In this document: positions 7,753-16,431 of the stretch, one piece after another
How the letters are laid out: each line of letters starts with the position of its first letter
Numbering within the stretch: position 1 is the stretch's first letter
Origin: Bacteroidota bacterium
GTDB taxonomy: Bacteria; Bacteroidota; Bacteroidia; Chitinophagales; Saprospiraceae
DNA length: 64,000 nucleotides
NCBI GenBank assembly: GCA_030147525.1
Contig: JASBVF010000034.1
Location: forward strand, 1-64,000
Reading direction: 5' to 3'
Position numbers and translations under genes: made by a program
Notes under the pieces: model-generated
What the model was told of the DNA's origin: nothing
Seen by the model: only the letters and a program-made list of their open reading frames with translations
Database searches by the model: none

Positions 7753-8769
7753 ATGGCTGAACAAAACTTTGTCGACTACGTGAAAATCTGCTGCCGCTCC
7801 GGACATGGAGGCGCAGGTAGTGCGCATTTTCACCGTGACCGCTTCACACCCAGAGGCGGCCCCGACGGTGGCGACGGAGGACGTGGCGGCCATATCATCC
7901 TGCGGGGCAACCGCAATACCTGGACGCTGCTCCACCTCAAATACCGCAAACACGTCATCGCCTCCGACGGAAAACCCGGTGGTGCCAGTACTTCCACCGG
8001 CGCCAGCGGCAAGGACGTCATCCTCGACGTACCCCTTGGTACCGTTGCCAGGGATGCCGAGACCGGTGAAATTCACTTTGAAATTACCCAACACGAAGAG
8101 GAAAAAATCCTGACGCCCGGCGGCCGTGGCGGCCTCGGCAACAATCATTTCAAAACAGCCACCAACCAGGCCCCCGAATACGCCCAGCCCGGTGAAGACG
8201 GCCGGGAAGAATGGAAAATCCTGGAGCTCAAGGTCCTCGCCGATGTTGGTCTCGTCGGCTTTCCGAATGCCGGCAAGTCAACCCTCGTTTCGACCTTGTC
8301 AGCAGCCAGACCTGAAATCGCCGATTATCCTTTCACCACGCTCGTGCCACAGCTTGGCATGGTCAGTTACCGGGATCACAAATCTTTCGTCATCGCCGAC
8401 ATTCCGGGAATCATCGAAGGAGCACACGAAGGCCGTGGCCTCGGTCACCGTTTTCTCCGACACATCGAGCGCAATGCTACGCTGTTGTTCATGATTCCCT
8501 GCATCACCGAAAACATTCGTAAGGAGTACGATATCCTGGTCAATGAGCTCAGGCAATATAACCCCGAATTGCTCGACAAACCCCGGGTGCTTGCCATCAC
8601 CAAGGTCGACCTGATTGATGCGGAAATCGTTGAAATGCTGCGCAGGGAGGAAGTGCCGCAAGACATTCCCGTCGTTTTCATCTCAGCTGTTGCCGAGCAG
8701 GGCATCGACGAGTTGAAAGATGTACTGTGGGCAACGATGAACAAGGATGCGGAGGAATCAGGATTCTGA
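7753..8769 (+). CDS. obgE: GTPase Obg/CgtA
   Basis: A 338-residue ribosome-assembly and stress GTPase. It has the glycine-rich Obg fold (about 1-158, with [16 protein letters not shown] and [11 protein letters not shown]), then the G domain: G1 [11 protein letters not shown]3 ADIPGI, G4 TKVD and a G5-like FISA. It lacks the extra C-terminal OCT domain, as is common outside Firmicutes. The protein acts on the large ribosomal subunit. The ATG at 7753 follows hairpin locus E directly. Confidence 0.97.
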   Translation: MAEQNFVDYVKICCRSGHGGAGSAHFHRDRFTPRGGPDGGDGGRGGHIILRGNRNTWTLLHLKYRKHVIASDGKPGGASTSTGASGKDVILDVPLGTVARDAETGEIHFEITQHEEEKILTPGGRGGLGNNHFKTATNQAPEYAQPGEDGREEWKILELKVLADVGLVGFPNAGKSTLVSTLSAARPEIADYPFTTLVPQLGMVSYRDHKSFVIADIPGIIEGAHEGRGLGHRFLRHIERNATLLFMIPCITENIRKEYDILVNELRQYNPELLDKPRVLAITKVDLIDAEIVEMLRREEVPQDIPVVFISAVAEQGIDELKDVLWATMNKDAEESGF

Positions 8770-8803
8770 TTACAGACAGGCAGTTTTCACTTTATTTACA
8801 GGC

Positions 8804-8832
8804 AAAAAAAAATCCGGCATAAAAATGCCGGA
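8804..8832 (-). terminator. Intrinsic terminator on the minus strand
   Basis: An 8-base-pair stem TCCGGCAT/ATGCCGGA (8813-8820 with 8825-8832), followed on the minus strand by nine T. It lies 390 bases beyond the end of the nearest minus-strand gene. Confidence 0.85.
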
Positions 8833-9128
8833 CAGGTGCTTCAATAGTGTGAAGGGGGGTAGAATAATAGTGTGTGGGTCTTGCTTGTTTTCAAACAGGG
8901 GAAATTCCCTGGATTGCGCTGCAACGATTAACGCAGTTGCAGCGCACAGGGTGAAATGTTTACAATACTCTACTTAATAAGGCTTAGAAATAATTTGCAA
9001 AAAATTCGGTTTCCGGGAAAAACCGTTTTTGGGATGCCGGTTTCCGGAATTTATTTGAGAATGAGTGAAGTCTTCTTTAAAATACGCTCAAACCCCTCGC
9101 CTTTCTTACCACATTAAATCTGTTTTTA
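8804..9128 (-). ncRNA. Candidate small RNA or long structured 3' UTR
   Basis: Read on the minus strand, a -7-like TATTTTTG (9135-9142) is followed by about 325 bases ending at a strong terminator. In between are an 11-base-pair stem TGCGCTGCAAC/GTTGCAGCGCA (8916-8947 region), a CAGGG/CCCTG-type stem (8896-8911) and a short CTTCA/TGAAG stem (8838-8854). It does not show tmRNA or RNase P RNA signatures. It may instead be the 3' end of the aldolase transcript. Confidence 0.4.
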
Positions 9129-9223
9129 ATGTTTCAAAAATATTGCCATTCGGGCCAATTTCGGACATGAAATGAAAAAAAATTTTAATCTTTTTTTGGT
9201 TGAAAACGCTACCTCGCTGGCAG

Positions 9224-9835
9224 TCAGGTGTTTAGGGCAAGTTGCCTGAGGGAAGAAAAAATAGCTGCGGTTGCAGCTTCCAATGTTTCACCAAAACTGA
9301 ATATTCCCTCCGGGTGGCCCTCCATCACAAAAATCTTTTGCTCCCGCAATTCCGTCTCTCTCAACAGCCGGATAATCGACCGGGCCATTTCCGGCGAACC
9401 GTAAGGAGCTCCCGCATCTGTCGTAGGGATTTTGTGAAGCAAAAACTCCCAGAGCCCTGCGTGGTGAATATGAATAACCCCATTGACCTCCGGGCATTCC
9501 CGGTAAATGACTGCGTGGCTCATCGACTCCGACGAGGCAATAATCGGCCCGCTGCACACCACTTCATTTTGATCCAAATCAAAACCGGTGACGGTAGTGA
9601 AATGCTCAGGTGAGAGTGCCGGCAGTTGCCCGGTCGCCGATCCGGTGATGACAAACTGACCATCTGGCCTGAGGCGGGAGCTGATGTTTCCGTAGCCCAC
9701 CCCGTTCTCGTACACTCCAATGAGGCTGTGCCGATGCATCTCATTCCGCCAGTAGCATAGGTTTTGCAGCGCTTTTTCAGGCAGTGGCAGAGCTTTTTTC
9801 CATCGGGCATTAAACTTTATGTACCCTTCATCCAT
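9224..9835 (-). CDS. Class II aldolase/adducin family protein
   Basis: A 203-residue protein of the class II aldolase/adducin fold, which uses a divalent metal to cleave or epimerise sugar phosphates. The expected pieces are present: GYGNISSRL, then ITGSATG, SSESMSHAVIY with a metal histidine, and HIHHAGLW with the histidine pair. The length and metal ligands suggest an active enzyme. The substrate (fuculose-, ribulose- or methylthioribulose-phosphate-like) cannot be decided. The ATG at 9835 is preferred over the longer start because the fold begins just after it. No sugar-catabolism genes lie nearby. Confidence 0.8.
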   Translation of the reverse strand: MDEGYIKFNARWKKALPLPEKALQNLCYWRNEMHRHSLIGVYENGVGYGNISSRLRPDGQFVITGSATGQLPALSPEHFTTVTGFDLDQNEVVCSGPIIASSESMSHAVIYRECPEVNGVIHIHHAGLWEFLLHKIPTTDAGAPYGSPEMARSIIRLLRETELREQKIFVMEGHPEGIFSFGETLEAATAAIFSSLRQLALNT

Positions 9836-9913
9836 TTGTTGGAAGTAAAAATGTGAAAGTGCCAATAACTCCAAATCCTTTCACTTTCACAAACGATTTT
9901 TTCAGGAAGAAAC

Positions 9914-9921
9914 TACCTTTG
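9914..9921 (+). promoter_or_regulatory. -7 box TACCTTTG upstream of the MlaE-like permease
   Basis: TACCTTTG lies 66 bases before the permease start and matches TAnnTTTG. The -33 region is poorly conserved. Confidence 0.45.
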
Positions 9922-9987
9922 TGCGTCTTTGACGAATCTACGCCAGGAAAACAATGGTTTTAAACCGGATTTTCCAATTGTAACTTT

Positions 9988-10734
9988 ATGAATTTCAACC
10001 TTTTATACCACGTTGGCCGATACATTTTGCTGCTGCGCCAAGCTTTTTCCCGGCCTGAAAATTTTTCAATGTACTGGAAAGAGACCATGCGGCAGATGGA
10101 AGACATCGGCATTGGCTCGCTGGTCATCGTTGCATTGATTTCAGTATTTATGGGGGCGGTGGCCGCTGTTCAGTTCTCGTATCAGCTCGACGGGACGCTT
10201 GTGCCACGCTGGTACATTGGCTACATTGTGCGTGACCTTGCCATCATTGAATCCGCACCAACCATCACCTGTCTTGTGTTAGCCGGTAAGGTTGGCTCCA
10301 ACATGGCCGCTGAGTTGGGAGGTATGCGCCAGAAAGAGCACATCGACGCCATGGAAATCATGGGTGTTAACACAGCGGCCTACCTGATTTTACCTAAAAT
10401 TATTGCAGCACTTTTCGTGATTCCTTTGCTGGTAACGCTTTCGGCTTACATTGCTATCGGTGGGGGTTATCTTTCAACGGTACCTGTCGGCACACTTTCA
10501 GCAGATGAATATGACCGTGGACTTCGGGCGTTTTTCCTGCCTTTCAATGTGACGATGATGTATGTGAAGGCAGTTGTGTTTTCATTTATTCTAACAACCG
10601 TCCCGTGTTTTCAGGGCTATTTCGTGACCGGTGGAAACATCGAACTTGGCAAGGCCAGCACGAATGCCGTCGTTTTCAGCAACATTCTCATCCTGTTGGC
10701 TGATTACCTGCTGGCAGTTTTGCTTACAGGTTGA
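9988..10734 (+). CDS. mlaE: MlaE-family ABC transporter permease
   Basis: A 248-residue inner-membrane permease of the MlaE family, which moves phospholipids between inner and outer membranes. It has an amphipathic N-terminus followed by about five hydrophobic segments and the family pattern GxVGSNMAAELGGMRQKEHIDA near the middle (about residues 98-120). It is followed after 61 bases by the ATPase MlaF. The substrate-binding MlaD partner is not next to them, so it must be elsewhere or absent. Confidence 0.9.
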   Translation: MNFNLLYHVGRYILLLRQAFSRPENFSMYWKETMRQMEDIGIGSLVIVALISVFMGAVAAVQFSYQLDGTLVPRWYIGYIVRDLAIIESAPTITCLVLAGKVGSNMAAELGGMRQKEHIDAMEIMGVNTAAYLILPKIIAALFVIPLLVTLSAYIAIGGGYLSTVPVGTLSADEYDRGLRAFFLPFNVTMMYVKAVVFSFILTTVPCFQGYFVTGGNIELGKASTNAVVFSNILILLADYLLAVLLTG

Positions 10735-10795
10735 GCCTGATGAAGCAGGACGATACTTTTTGAATCATTTTTTTAAAAAAAGGGAAAAACCCGGC

Positions 10796-11560
10796 ATGAT
10801 CAAAGCAGAAAATATATTCAAATCCTTTGAGGGCACAGAAGTGCTGAAAGGAATTTCTATGGAGTTTCATCCCGGAAAAACCAATCTCATCATCGGGCGA
10901 AGTGGCGCCGGTAAAACTGTTTTTCTTAAAATTCTAGTCGGTCTCATCGAGCCGTCCTCAGGTAAAGTTTGGTATGATGATGTAGACTTTTTCACCCTCA
11001 ATAAAAAACAGATCCGGGAAATCAGGATGAAGGTTGGGATGCTTTTTCAGGGATCTGCCCTCTTTGATTCGATGACCGTGGAAGAGAATGTCCGTTTCCC
11101 GCTCGATATGTTCTCCAAGGACACTTTGGGAGAAAGAAAAAAACGGGTCAACTGGTGCCTCGAAAGGGTTGGACTGACGGGCGCCAACGATAAATTTCCC
11201 TCTGAAATTAGTGGCGGTATGCAGAAACGGGTTGGTATCGCAAGGGCTATCGTCATGGAGCCGAAGTATCTTTTTTGCGATGAGCCCAACTCCGGCCTCG
11301 ATCCCCGCACAGCGCTCACCATCGACGAACTTATCCAGGATATCACCTACGACCAGAATATGACCACCATCATCAACACCCATGACATGAACTCGGTGAT
11401 GGAAATTGGCGACAACATTGCCTATCTGCATCTCGGCCAACTTGCCTGGACTGGCAGCAAAGACGAAGTTTTGACGAGTGAAAATGAACTGCTGCAGGGA
11501 TTTATCTTTGCTTCTCCCTTCCTCCAGCGCCTGCGTAGTGCTGCGCTGAAAGAAGAGTAA
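10796..11560 (+). CDS. mlaF: MlaF-family ABC transporter ATPase
   Basis: A 254-residue ATP-binding subunit that powers the MlaE permease. It has Walker A GRSGAGKT (about residue 34), the ISGGMQKRVGIARA signature, Walker B YLFCDEPNSGLD and the H-loop NTHDM. The ATG at 10796 gives the standard MIKAENIFKSF start; the longer frame upstream reads out of the permease gene and is rejected. It forms an operon with the preceding gene. Confidence 0.92.
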   Translation: MIKAENIFKSFEGTEVLKGISMEFHPGKTNLIIGRSGAGKTVFLKILVGLIEPSSGKVWYDDVDFFTLNKKQIREIRMKVGMLFQGSALFDSMTVEENVRFPLDMFSKDTLGERKKRVNWCLERVGLTGANDKFPSEISGGMQKRVGIARAIVMEPKYLFCDEPNSGLDPRTALTIDELIQDITYDQNMTTIINTHDMNSVMEIGDNIAYLHLGQLAWTGSKDEVLTSENELLQGFIFASPFLQRLRSAALKEE

Positions 11561-11578
11561 GCTTAGATTTTCCGATCG

Positions 11579-14500
11579 TTAAAGTTCCAATTCGTCCGTC
11601 AGCTTCCAGGGACTCAATCCGGTCAGCTTGATACTGAACGCTATCCGCTCAAAAAAGCCGCTTCTGCCGCTTTGGTTGTACAAGTCTTTGACATTCTTCG
11701 AGTTGACCACGGGTACGTAAACGCCCAGCATGCCTTTCGCCACCTCCACTGCGATTCCGCCCTGCCACCAGACCTGATCAGAAAAACTCAAATCCGATGA
11801 AATGGGCCGCTGGTCGGCGTAGTAGCCGAGGTCGAAGTAGGGCCTTAGCGGAAGCTTGCCCGGCAGATCCTGCGGCAAATCGGCTTTCAGGTTGATAGCA
11901 AAAAGAAATGAATTGCTCCGTCCTTCGGAGTAGGGGCTGCCAAGTGGAATCTTCATGCCGCCTTCCCGCTCGTAAATTTGCTGAGAGAGCAACCCGCTCG
12001 TTTCCGACCTTCCGAAGTACAGTTCGTCAAAACGGTAATCGTTGAAGCCCTGCCCCGTGAGGTTATAAGCTCCGGGGGCGATGAAACCCCGATTTCTGGC
12101 TGAATTCTGCAAGAAACCGCCTGCAAATACCCGCAAGTCAACCTGCTTGCCTTTTTCGTAAGTGTAAGCTGATTTGTATTCAAGAGAAGCCCGCACATAG
12201 CTCAGGTCCTCTCCCCCGAACGGATCTTCGTACTTGCGTTGTTCAAATGCCAGCAACAGGTTGTAAGGATTGATCACTCTTCGGTTTCCGAGCTCCCATG
12301 TCAGTTCGTGGATGACAGCGCCGTGCCGTGAGTTGCCGGTGTAAAACCGGGTAGAATCCTGCCTGAAATCTGCATTTTCATGCACCCGCATGATGTTTCG
12401 ATACTGAATTATCTGGTAAAACTTGCTGGTGGGCGATCGCATCAACTCCACTCTCAGGAAGGGCACGAGGCGCCAGTATTGCAACAAAGTGGATTCGAAG
12501 CCAGTCTCCGTTTGCAGGGAGTCCAGTTCGATGAAGTTGAAAGTTTTGGTTGTGAAACCCAACTGAACCTTGCGCACCTTCTCCGATTCCGGGAAGATGT
12601 TGTATCGGAAACCCGTCATTCCCACGATGTCTTTCGATCCGAAACCATACGTCGCAGCCACCTGATATTCAAACTTTCTGGCCGGAACGAGTCCGTTGTG
12701 CAACAACAGACCGGCCATGAGTCCGTCGTAGTTGTTAGCGCCGGCGATGGGAAAGAAATTAAGGTTGGTCTGCCGGGAGTTTTCAAGCACTCCGAGCAGC
12801 CGCAGCCTGAAGGGTTCTGCGGTTTTTATCAGGCCGCTTGTTCTGATGTTGTTGTTGTTTCTGAAATAATCCAGCGTCACATGGTGGCCGTCGATCACGA
12901 ACGCATCGCAGTCGCAGGCCGGGAAGGCAATTTCCTGCTCGCCTGTAAAGCCCTCGAACCACTCGGTTTTCACCCATTCGCTGTGCTTGTAGCCTGCCAC
13001 CGGGAACGGTGCAGCGATTTCACCTTTATTTTTTATCAAAATCCTGAAGTCACGCTCGCCGGTCTCCGGGTCCGGTTGGCTGGCAGCTTCAATCCCGGCC
13101 ATCGAGTAGTCCAGTTTTTTCTTTGAAAACAGGTAACCATCGAAGAACCACCCCAGATCCTTCCCGCTTTCCGACTCAAAATGCTTGCGCAAATCCTCAG
13201 GATAGGGGTGCCTGAACTTCCATTTTTCAAAATACGACTGCATAATTTCATCGAAAACCTCCGTGCCGAGGTACTGCTCCAGGTGTCCGAAAGCCGAGCC
13301 GGGCTTCACGTAGGAACTGAGGCCGTAATTCACGGCCAAAAAATCATTTGAAGTCGTTTCAGGCGCCTGATCGAGGCTTCGACGGCACTGGAAGAGCAGG
13401 GCCAGTTCGTAGAGGTCAGCGTCGGTGGATTTCATGATGAAATCCGGCAACATCTCACTGGTCCTGTTACCATAGTATTTCGTCATGTAACGGTATTCGT
13501 AGTAGCTGTTCATGCCCTCGTCCATCCAGGCGTGGTCCCGCTCGTTGGAGGCCAGCAGCCCGTAAAACCAGTTGTGTCCGACCTCGTGCGTGATCACGTC
13601 GTCGAGGGCACGGGCATTGCCGGATCTGCCAATCACCGTAATCATCGGGTACTCCATGCCCGCCCCGGCGCTGAGGGCGCTCTGCACCGCCGTCGCATGC
13701 GGCCAGGGGTATTCGCCCACGTGTTCGGAGTAAAATTCCACGGCTCGCTTCACGTAATCGGCGCCCTTCGTCCAGAGGTCTGCCTCCACATTGGTGAACA
13801 TAGCCCAGGCATCTACCTGCCGGCCGGAAGCCAGTGTCGCCACGTTTTTCAGCACATGAAACCGCTTGTCGGCAAACCAGGCAAAATCATGCACATTCTC
13901 CGCCCTGTACCGGATGGTTTTCATCGTAGCGCTGGAAGGCGGGAAGGCAGTTTCATCAGGAAATCCGGATTTCACCAGCGCTTCCGTTTCCGCTATTTTT
14001 TGGGTCAAAAACCGGCGCTCGCTCTCGGTTTGCAGTGTGCCGGTGGCGCCCACGACATAGTTTTCTGGCAGGGTGATCGTCACGTCGTAACTGCCAAATT
14101 CGGAGTAAAACTCCCCCATGTCGAGGTAGGGCATCGGGTGCCAGCCCTTGTGATCAAAAACGGCGGGCTTGGGGTACCACTGCGTCATCTGGTAAGATTC
14201 ACCGACGTGGCCGAGGCGGGAGAACGAGTCGGGAATTTTCAACGTGAACGGCGTGCGAATGGTGATTTTTTCGTTGGTTTTCAATGGCTTCGCCAATTTG
14301 ATCAGGGCGATGTCGGGGTTTTTTTTGTCAAAAATCCAGGTTGCTTTTTCTCCGTCAATAGAAAAATCCAGTCCTGAGTAGTATCCCCGGTCGCTATCTT
14401 TGGCAAAGTAAAACTCTGTGCTGCCCATGCGCAGTTTCTGTTCGCCGAAGGCGGTCGTTGGTTTGCTGAATGCATTGCCCCAGAGGTGCATCCAGATGGA

Positions 14501-14677
14501 GTCGAGCGATTGCGGGGCGTGGTTGACGTACTCGATTTCGATGGCGCCGGAGATGGTGTGGGCCTTGTCGTCGAGCGTGACGTCGATTTTGTAGTTGACT
14601 TCCTGCTGGAAATAATCCTGGGAAAATGTTGGTCTGGCAACGAGACAGGCCAGGGCGATGAGGAATTTTATTTTCAT
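11579..14677 (-). CDS. M1-family metallopeptidase with C-terminal barrel-like extension
   Basis: A 1032-residue exported protein with a cleavable signal peptide (TFSQ end). The M1 aminopeptidase part (about 25-600) carries HEVGH at 364-368 and the third zinc ligand Glu387 in WMDEGMN. After residue ~630 the sequence switches to many alternating amphipathic strands, ending in 'ERIAFSIKLTGL', like an outer-membrane beta-barrel. M1 enzymes trim N-terminal residues from peptides; a barrel could tether the enzyme to the outer membrane. That coupling is inference. It stands divergent to the small secreted protein at 14724 with only 46 bases between, and a minus-strand TATTTTTG box (14709-14716). Confidence 0.85.
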   Translation of the reverse strand: MKIKFLIALACLVARPTFSQDYFQQEVNYKIDVTLDDKAHTISGAIEIEYVNHAPQSLDSIWMHLWGNAFSKPTTAFGEQKLRMGSTEFYFAKDSDRGYYSGLDFSIDGEKATWIFDKKNPDIALIKLAKPLKTNEKITIRTPFTLKIPDSFSRLGHVGESYQMTQWYPKPAVFDHKGWHPMPYLDMGEFYSEFGSYDVTITLPENYVVGATGTLQTESERRFLTQKIAETEALVKSGFPDETAFPPSSATMKTIRYRAENVHDFAWFADKRFHVLKNVATLASGRQVDAWAMFTNVEADLWTKGADYVKRAVEFYSEHVGEYPWPHATAVQSALSAGAGMEYPMITVIGRSGNARALDDVITHEVGHNWFYGLLASNERDHAWMDEGMNSYYEYRYMTKYYGNRTSEMLPDFIMKSTDADLYELALLFQCRRSLDQAPETTSNDFLAVNYGLSSYVKPGSAFGHLEQYLGTEVFDEIMQSYFEKWKFRHPYPEDLRKHFESESGKDLGWFFDGYLFSKKKLDYSMAGIEAASQPDPETGERDFRILIKNKGEIAAPFPVAGYKHSEWVKTEWFEGFTGEQEIAFPACDCDAFVIDGHHVTLDYFRNNNNIRTSGLIKTAEPFRLRLLGVLENSRQTNLNFFPIAGANNYDGLMAGLLLHNGLVPARKFEYQVAATYGFGSKDIVGMTGFRYNIFPESEKVRKVQLGFTTKTFNFIELDSLQTETGFESTLLQYWRLVPFLRVELMRSPTSKFYQIIQYRNIMRVHENADFRQDSTRFYTGNSRHGAVIHELTWELGNRRVINPYNLLLAFEQRKYEDPFGGEDLSYVRASLEYKSAYTYEKGKQVDLRVFAGGFLQNSARNRGFIAPGAYNLTGQGFNDYRFDELYFGRSETSGLLSQQIYEREGGMKIPLGSPYSEGRSNSFLFAINLKADLPQDLPGKLPLRPYFDLGYYADQRPISSDLSFSDQVWWQGGIAVEVAKGMLGVYVPVVNSKNVKDLYNQSGRSGFFERIAFSIKLTGLSPWKLTDELEL

Positions 14678-14708
14678 AAAAAATCTGGTTTCAAAATTTT
14701 AGCTCACG

Positions 14709-14716
14709 CAAAAATA
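14709..14716 (-). promoter_or_regulatory. -7 box TATTTTTG for the M1 peptidase gene
   Basis: CAAAAATA on the plus strand reads TATTTTTG on the minus strand, 31 bases upstream of the M1 start codon. Confidence 0.5.
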
Positions 14717-14723
14717 TCATTTC

Positions 14724-15251
14724 ATGAAATCTATCCTTGCAACGATTCTATTCTTCTCCGTCAACCTGATTTTTGGTCAAAACAACTTCCCCGCCGCCTG
14801 GCAGGGCGAATGGACCGGCACTCTCGAGATCGTCACCGCTGCCGGTAAGGTGCAGGAACTCCAGATGGAGTTGCACATTTTACCCATCGACTCTTCGGAA
14901 AATTTCACCTGGACCATCATCTACGGCGAGGACCGGGAGGCAGGAACCCGCCCCTACGAACTGGTCACCCTCGACGCAGCGAAGGGCCTCTACGCCATCG
15001 ACGAAAAAAATTCCATCCAGATGGAAGCCTACCTGCTCGGCGGGAAATTTTACCAGTGGTTCGAGGTGAGCGGCAGCCTGATTGTGACCAGCACCTGGCT
15101 GGAAGGCGAAGAATTGGTATGGGAGTTGGTGTCGGGCAGCATCGAACCGGTGAGTACGACGGGCGGGCAGGAAATGGAAGGCGTGGAGATTCCGCCGGTG
15201 AAGACTTTTCCGGTGCGGGTGGCACAGGTGGCGAGGTTAGTGAGGCGGTAA
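14724..15251 (+). CDS. Secreted protein of unknown function
   Basis: A 175-residue protein with a signal peptide (LIFGQ end, cleavage about residue 18). The mature part starts AAWQGEWTGTLEI and has repeated short strands with aromatic residues (FTWTIIYG, FYQWFEVSG, LVWELVSG), suggesting a small lipocalin-like or beta-barrel ligand fold. No catalytic residues stand out. It converges on the M23 peptidase gene, with a perfect 18-base-pair hairpin between their ends. Confidence 0.7.
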   Translation: MKSILATILFFSVNLIFGQNNFPAAWQGEWTGTLEIVTAAGKVQELQMELHILPIDSSENFTWTIIYGEDREAGTRPYELVTLDAAKGLYAIDEKNSIQMEAYLLGGKFYQWFEVSGSLIVTSTWLEGEELVWELVSGSIEPVSTTGGQEMEGVEIPPVKTFPVRVAQVARLVRR

Positions 15252-15258
15252 ACGGATT

Positions 15259-15303
15259 GCGGCAAACGGTGGACGGGACCGTTGACCGTCCACCGTTTGC
15301 CGC
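15259..15303. terminator. Perfect hairpin between convergent genes
   Basis: An 18-base-pair perfect stem (15259-15276 with 15286-15303) and 9-base loop, ending exactly at the stop of the M23 gene (15304). It could serve as a bidirectional terminator, but T-tracts are weak. It resembles the repeat hairpins in position but has no short-word periodicity. Confidence 0.6.
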
Positions 15304-16197
15304 TTAACGAAAATTCACAAAATTCGTCGGATCCACAGGCTTCCCCCTGTGCCAGAGTTCGAAGTGAAGGTGCGGCCCGTCGGTCAGCTCGCCGGTATTT
15401 CCGATGATGGCGATCGCCTCACCGGCCCTGACGTAGCTGCCCGCTTTTTTCAGCAGGGCGGAGTTGTGTTTGTAAAATGTGACGATGTTGTTCGTGTGCT
15501 GGATGGCGATGGTATTACCCGTTTCCAGCGTCCAGTCAGATGAAATGACCCAACCGTCCATTACTGCTTTGACCGGCGTGTTTTTCGGAGCGACCACGTC
15601 CACGCCGAGGTGTTTTTTTTCGGGGTCAAAAGTCGCTACAACCGAGCCGCCGAGTGGTGGTGTGAAATACATCTGTTCGAGCGGAATTTCTCTGGGTGAA
15701 ATATTCACTGGGTTTACAGCCTTTGACCCGCCCGTAGCTTCCCTGATGAGACCCATTTCTACCTCGTTCCGGAGTTTATCATCCTCCTCAGAACGTTTGA
15801 CTTCAGGGTGTTCCTCAATCGATTTTTTCGGTGGTGGATCTGTTGGAGCATACTGAACTTCACCTGCGAGGAGACGGCGGATACCTTCGTTGTAACGCTC
15901 CTGCGCAGCAACGAGCGTTTCGAGAGAGTCAAGGTCCTGGTAAAGTCTGACCATCTCGGCATGGTTGTTTCCGTTGCTGAATCCGGGGATCAGCCGCTTG
16001 ACAGGAGTGAAGGCCATTGCCAGAATTACGAATCCTGCTACCAACACGATCAATGTGCTGAGAAGGACGTAAACATTGAGCAATGTCAACTTGTAGGAAT
16101 TGACCTCTTCAAATGTTTCATCATTAAAAATGACCAGCCGGTAGGGGTCTTTCCAGCGTTCCCAGCGGGATCGCTGTTTTTTGTTTTCTTCTGCCAT
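15304..16197 (-). CDS. M23-family peptidase, membrane anchored
   Basis: A 297-residue protein with one transmembrane segment at about residues 40-65, a charged middle linker and a C-terminal LytM/M23 domain. Zinc ligands are visible as HLGVDVVAP (H and D) and HLHFELW near the end, so the domain should be active on peptidoglycan cross-links or similar peptides. The membrane topology puts the peptidase in the periplasm. The ATG at 16197 is preferred to a GTG three bases upstream. It is divergent from porW. Confidence 0.88.
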   Translation of the reverse strand: MAEENKKQRSRWERWKDPYRLVIFNDETFEEVNSYKLTLLNVYVLLSTLIVLVAGFVILAMAFTPVKRLIPGFSNGNNHAEMVRLYQDLDSLETLVAAQERYNEGIRRLLAGEVQYAPTDPPPKKSIEEHPEVKRSEEDDKLRNEVEMGLIREATGGSKAVNPVNISPREIPLEQMYFTPPLGGSVVATFDPEKKHLGVDVVAPKNTPVKAVMDGWVISSDWTLETGNTIAIQHTNNIVTFYKHNSALLKKAGSYVRAGEAIAIIGNTGELTDGPHLHFELWHRGKPVDPTNFVNFR

Positions 16198-16223
16198 CAC
16201 GTTATCAATTGTGCTGAATAAAA

Positions 16224-16231
16224 TAAATTTG
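16224..16231 (+). promoter_or_regulatory. -7 box TAAATTTG upstream of porW
   Basis: TAAATTTGCCG matches the TAnnTTTG consensus but lies about 200 bases before the porW start, implying a long leader. Confidence 0.4.
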
Positions 16232-16431
16232 CCGTTTCTAAAGTTAAAAGTGCGTTTGGGCGTTTATCGCAACTCGCTTCGAAATAGCCCGTAAAATTCG
16301 AAATTCTTTTTAGAACAATGAATTATTAATCAGAAACGGTGGATTTAGGCGTCGAATCGAGTTGAAAACCATCCCCCTGTTTCAGTTTCCATTGTTGATT
16401 GTTTTTCGCTGATTTCAAAATACTTGCAGGT

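Larger units (their letters stand above)
8770..9223. other. Intergenic region with structured RNA candidate
   Basis: 454 bases without a convincing ORF. On the minus strand they hold a promoter-like TATTTTTG (9135-9142), several hairpins and a strong intrinsic terminator (8804-8832). See the ncRNA candidate entry. Confidence 0.6.

Noticed and set aside
7089-7754. 221-residue minus-strand frame over adk
   Set aside because: Shadow of adk extended by repeat locus E, with no domain.
8804-9128. tmRNA or RNase P RNA
   Set aside because: The tRNA-like 3' end and the GAGGAAAGTCC core are not present.
12380-14377. Long plus-strand frames (248 and 281 residues) opposite the M1 peptidase gene
   Set aside because: Shadows of the GC-rich coding strand; they read as low-complexity His/Val/Gly-rich peptides.
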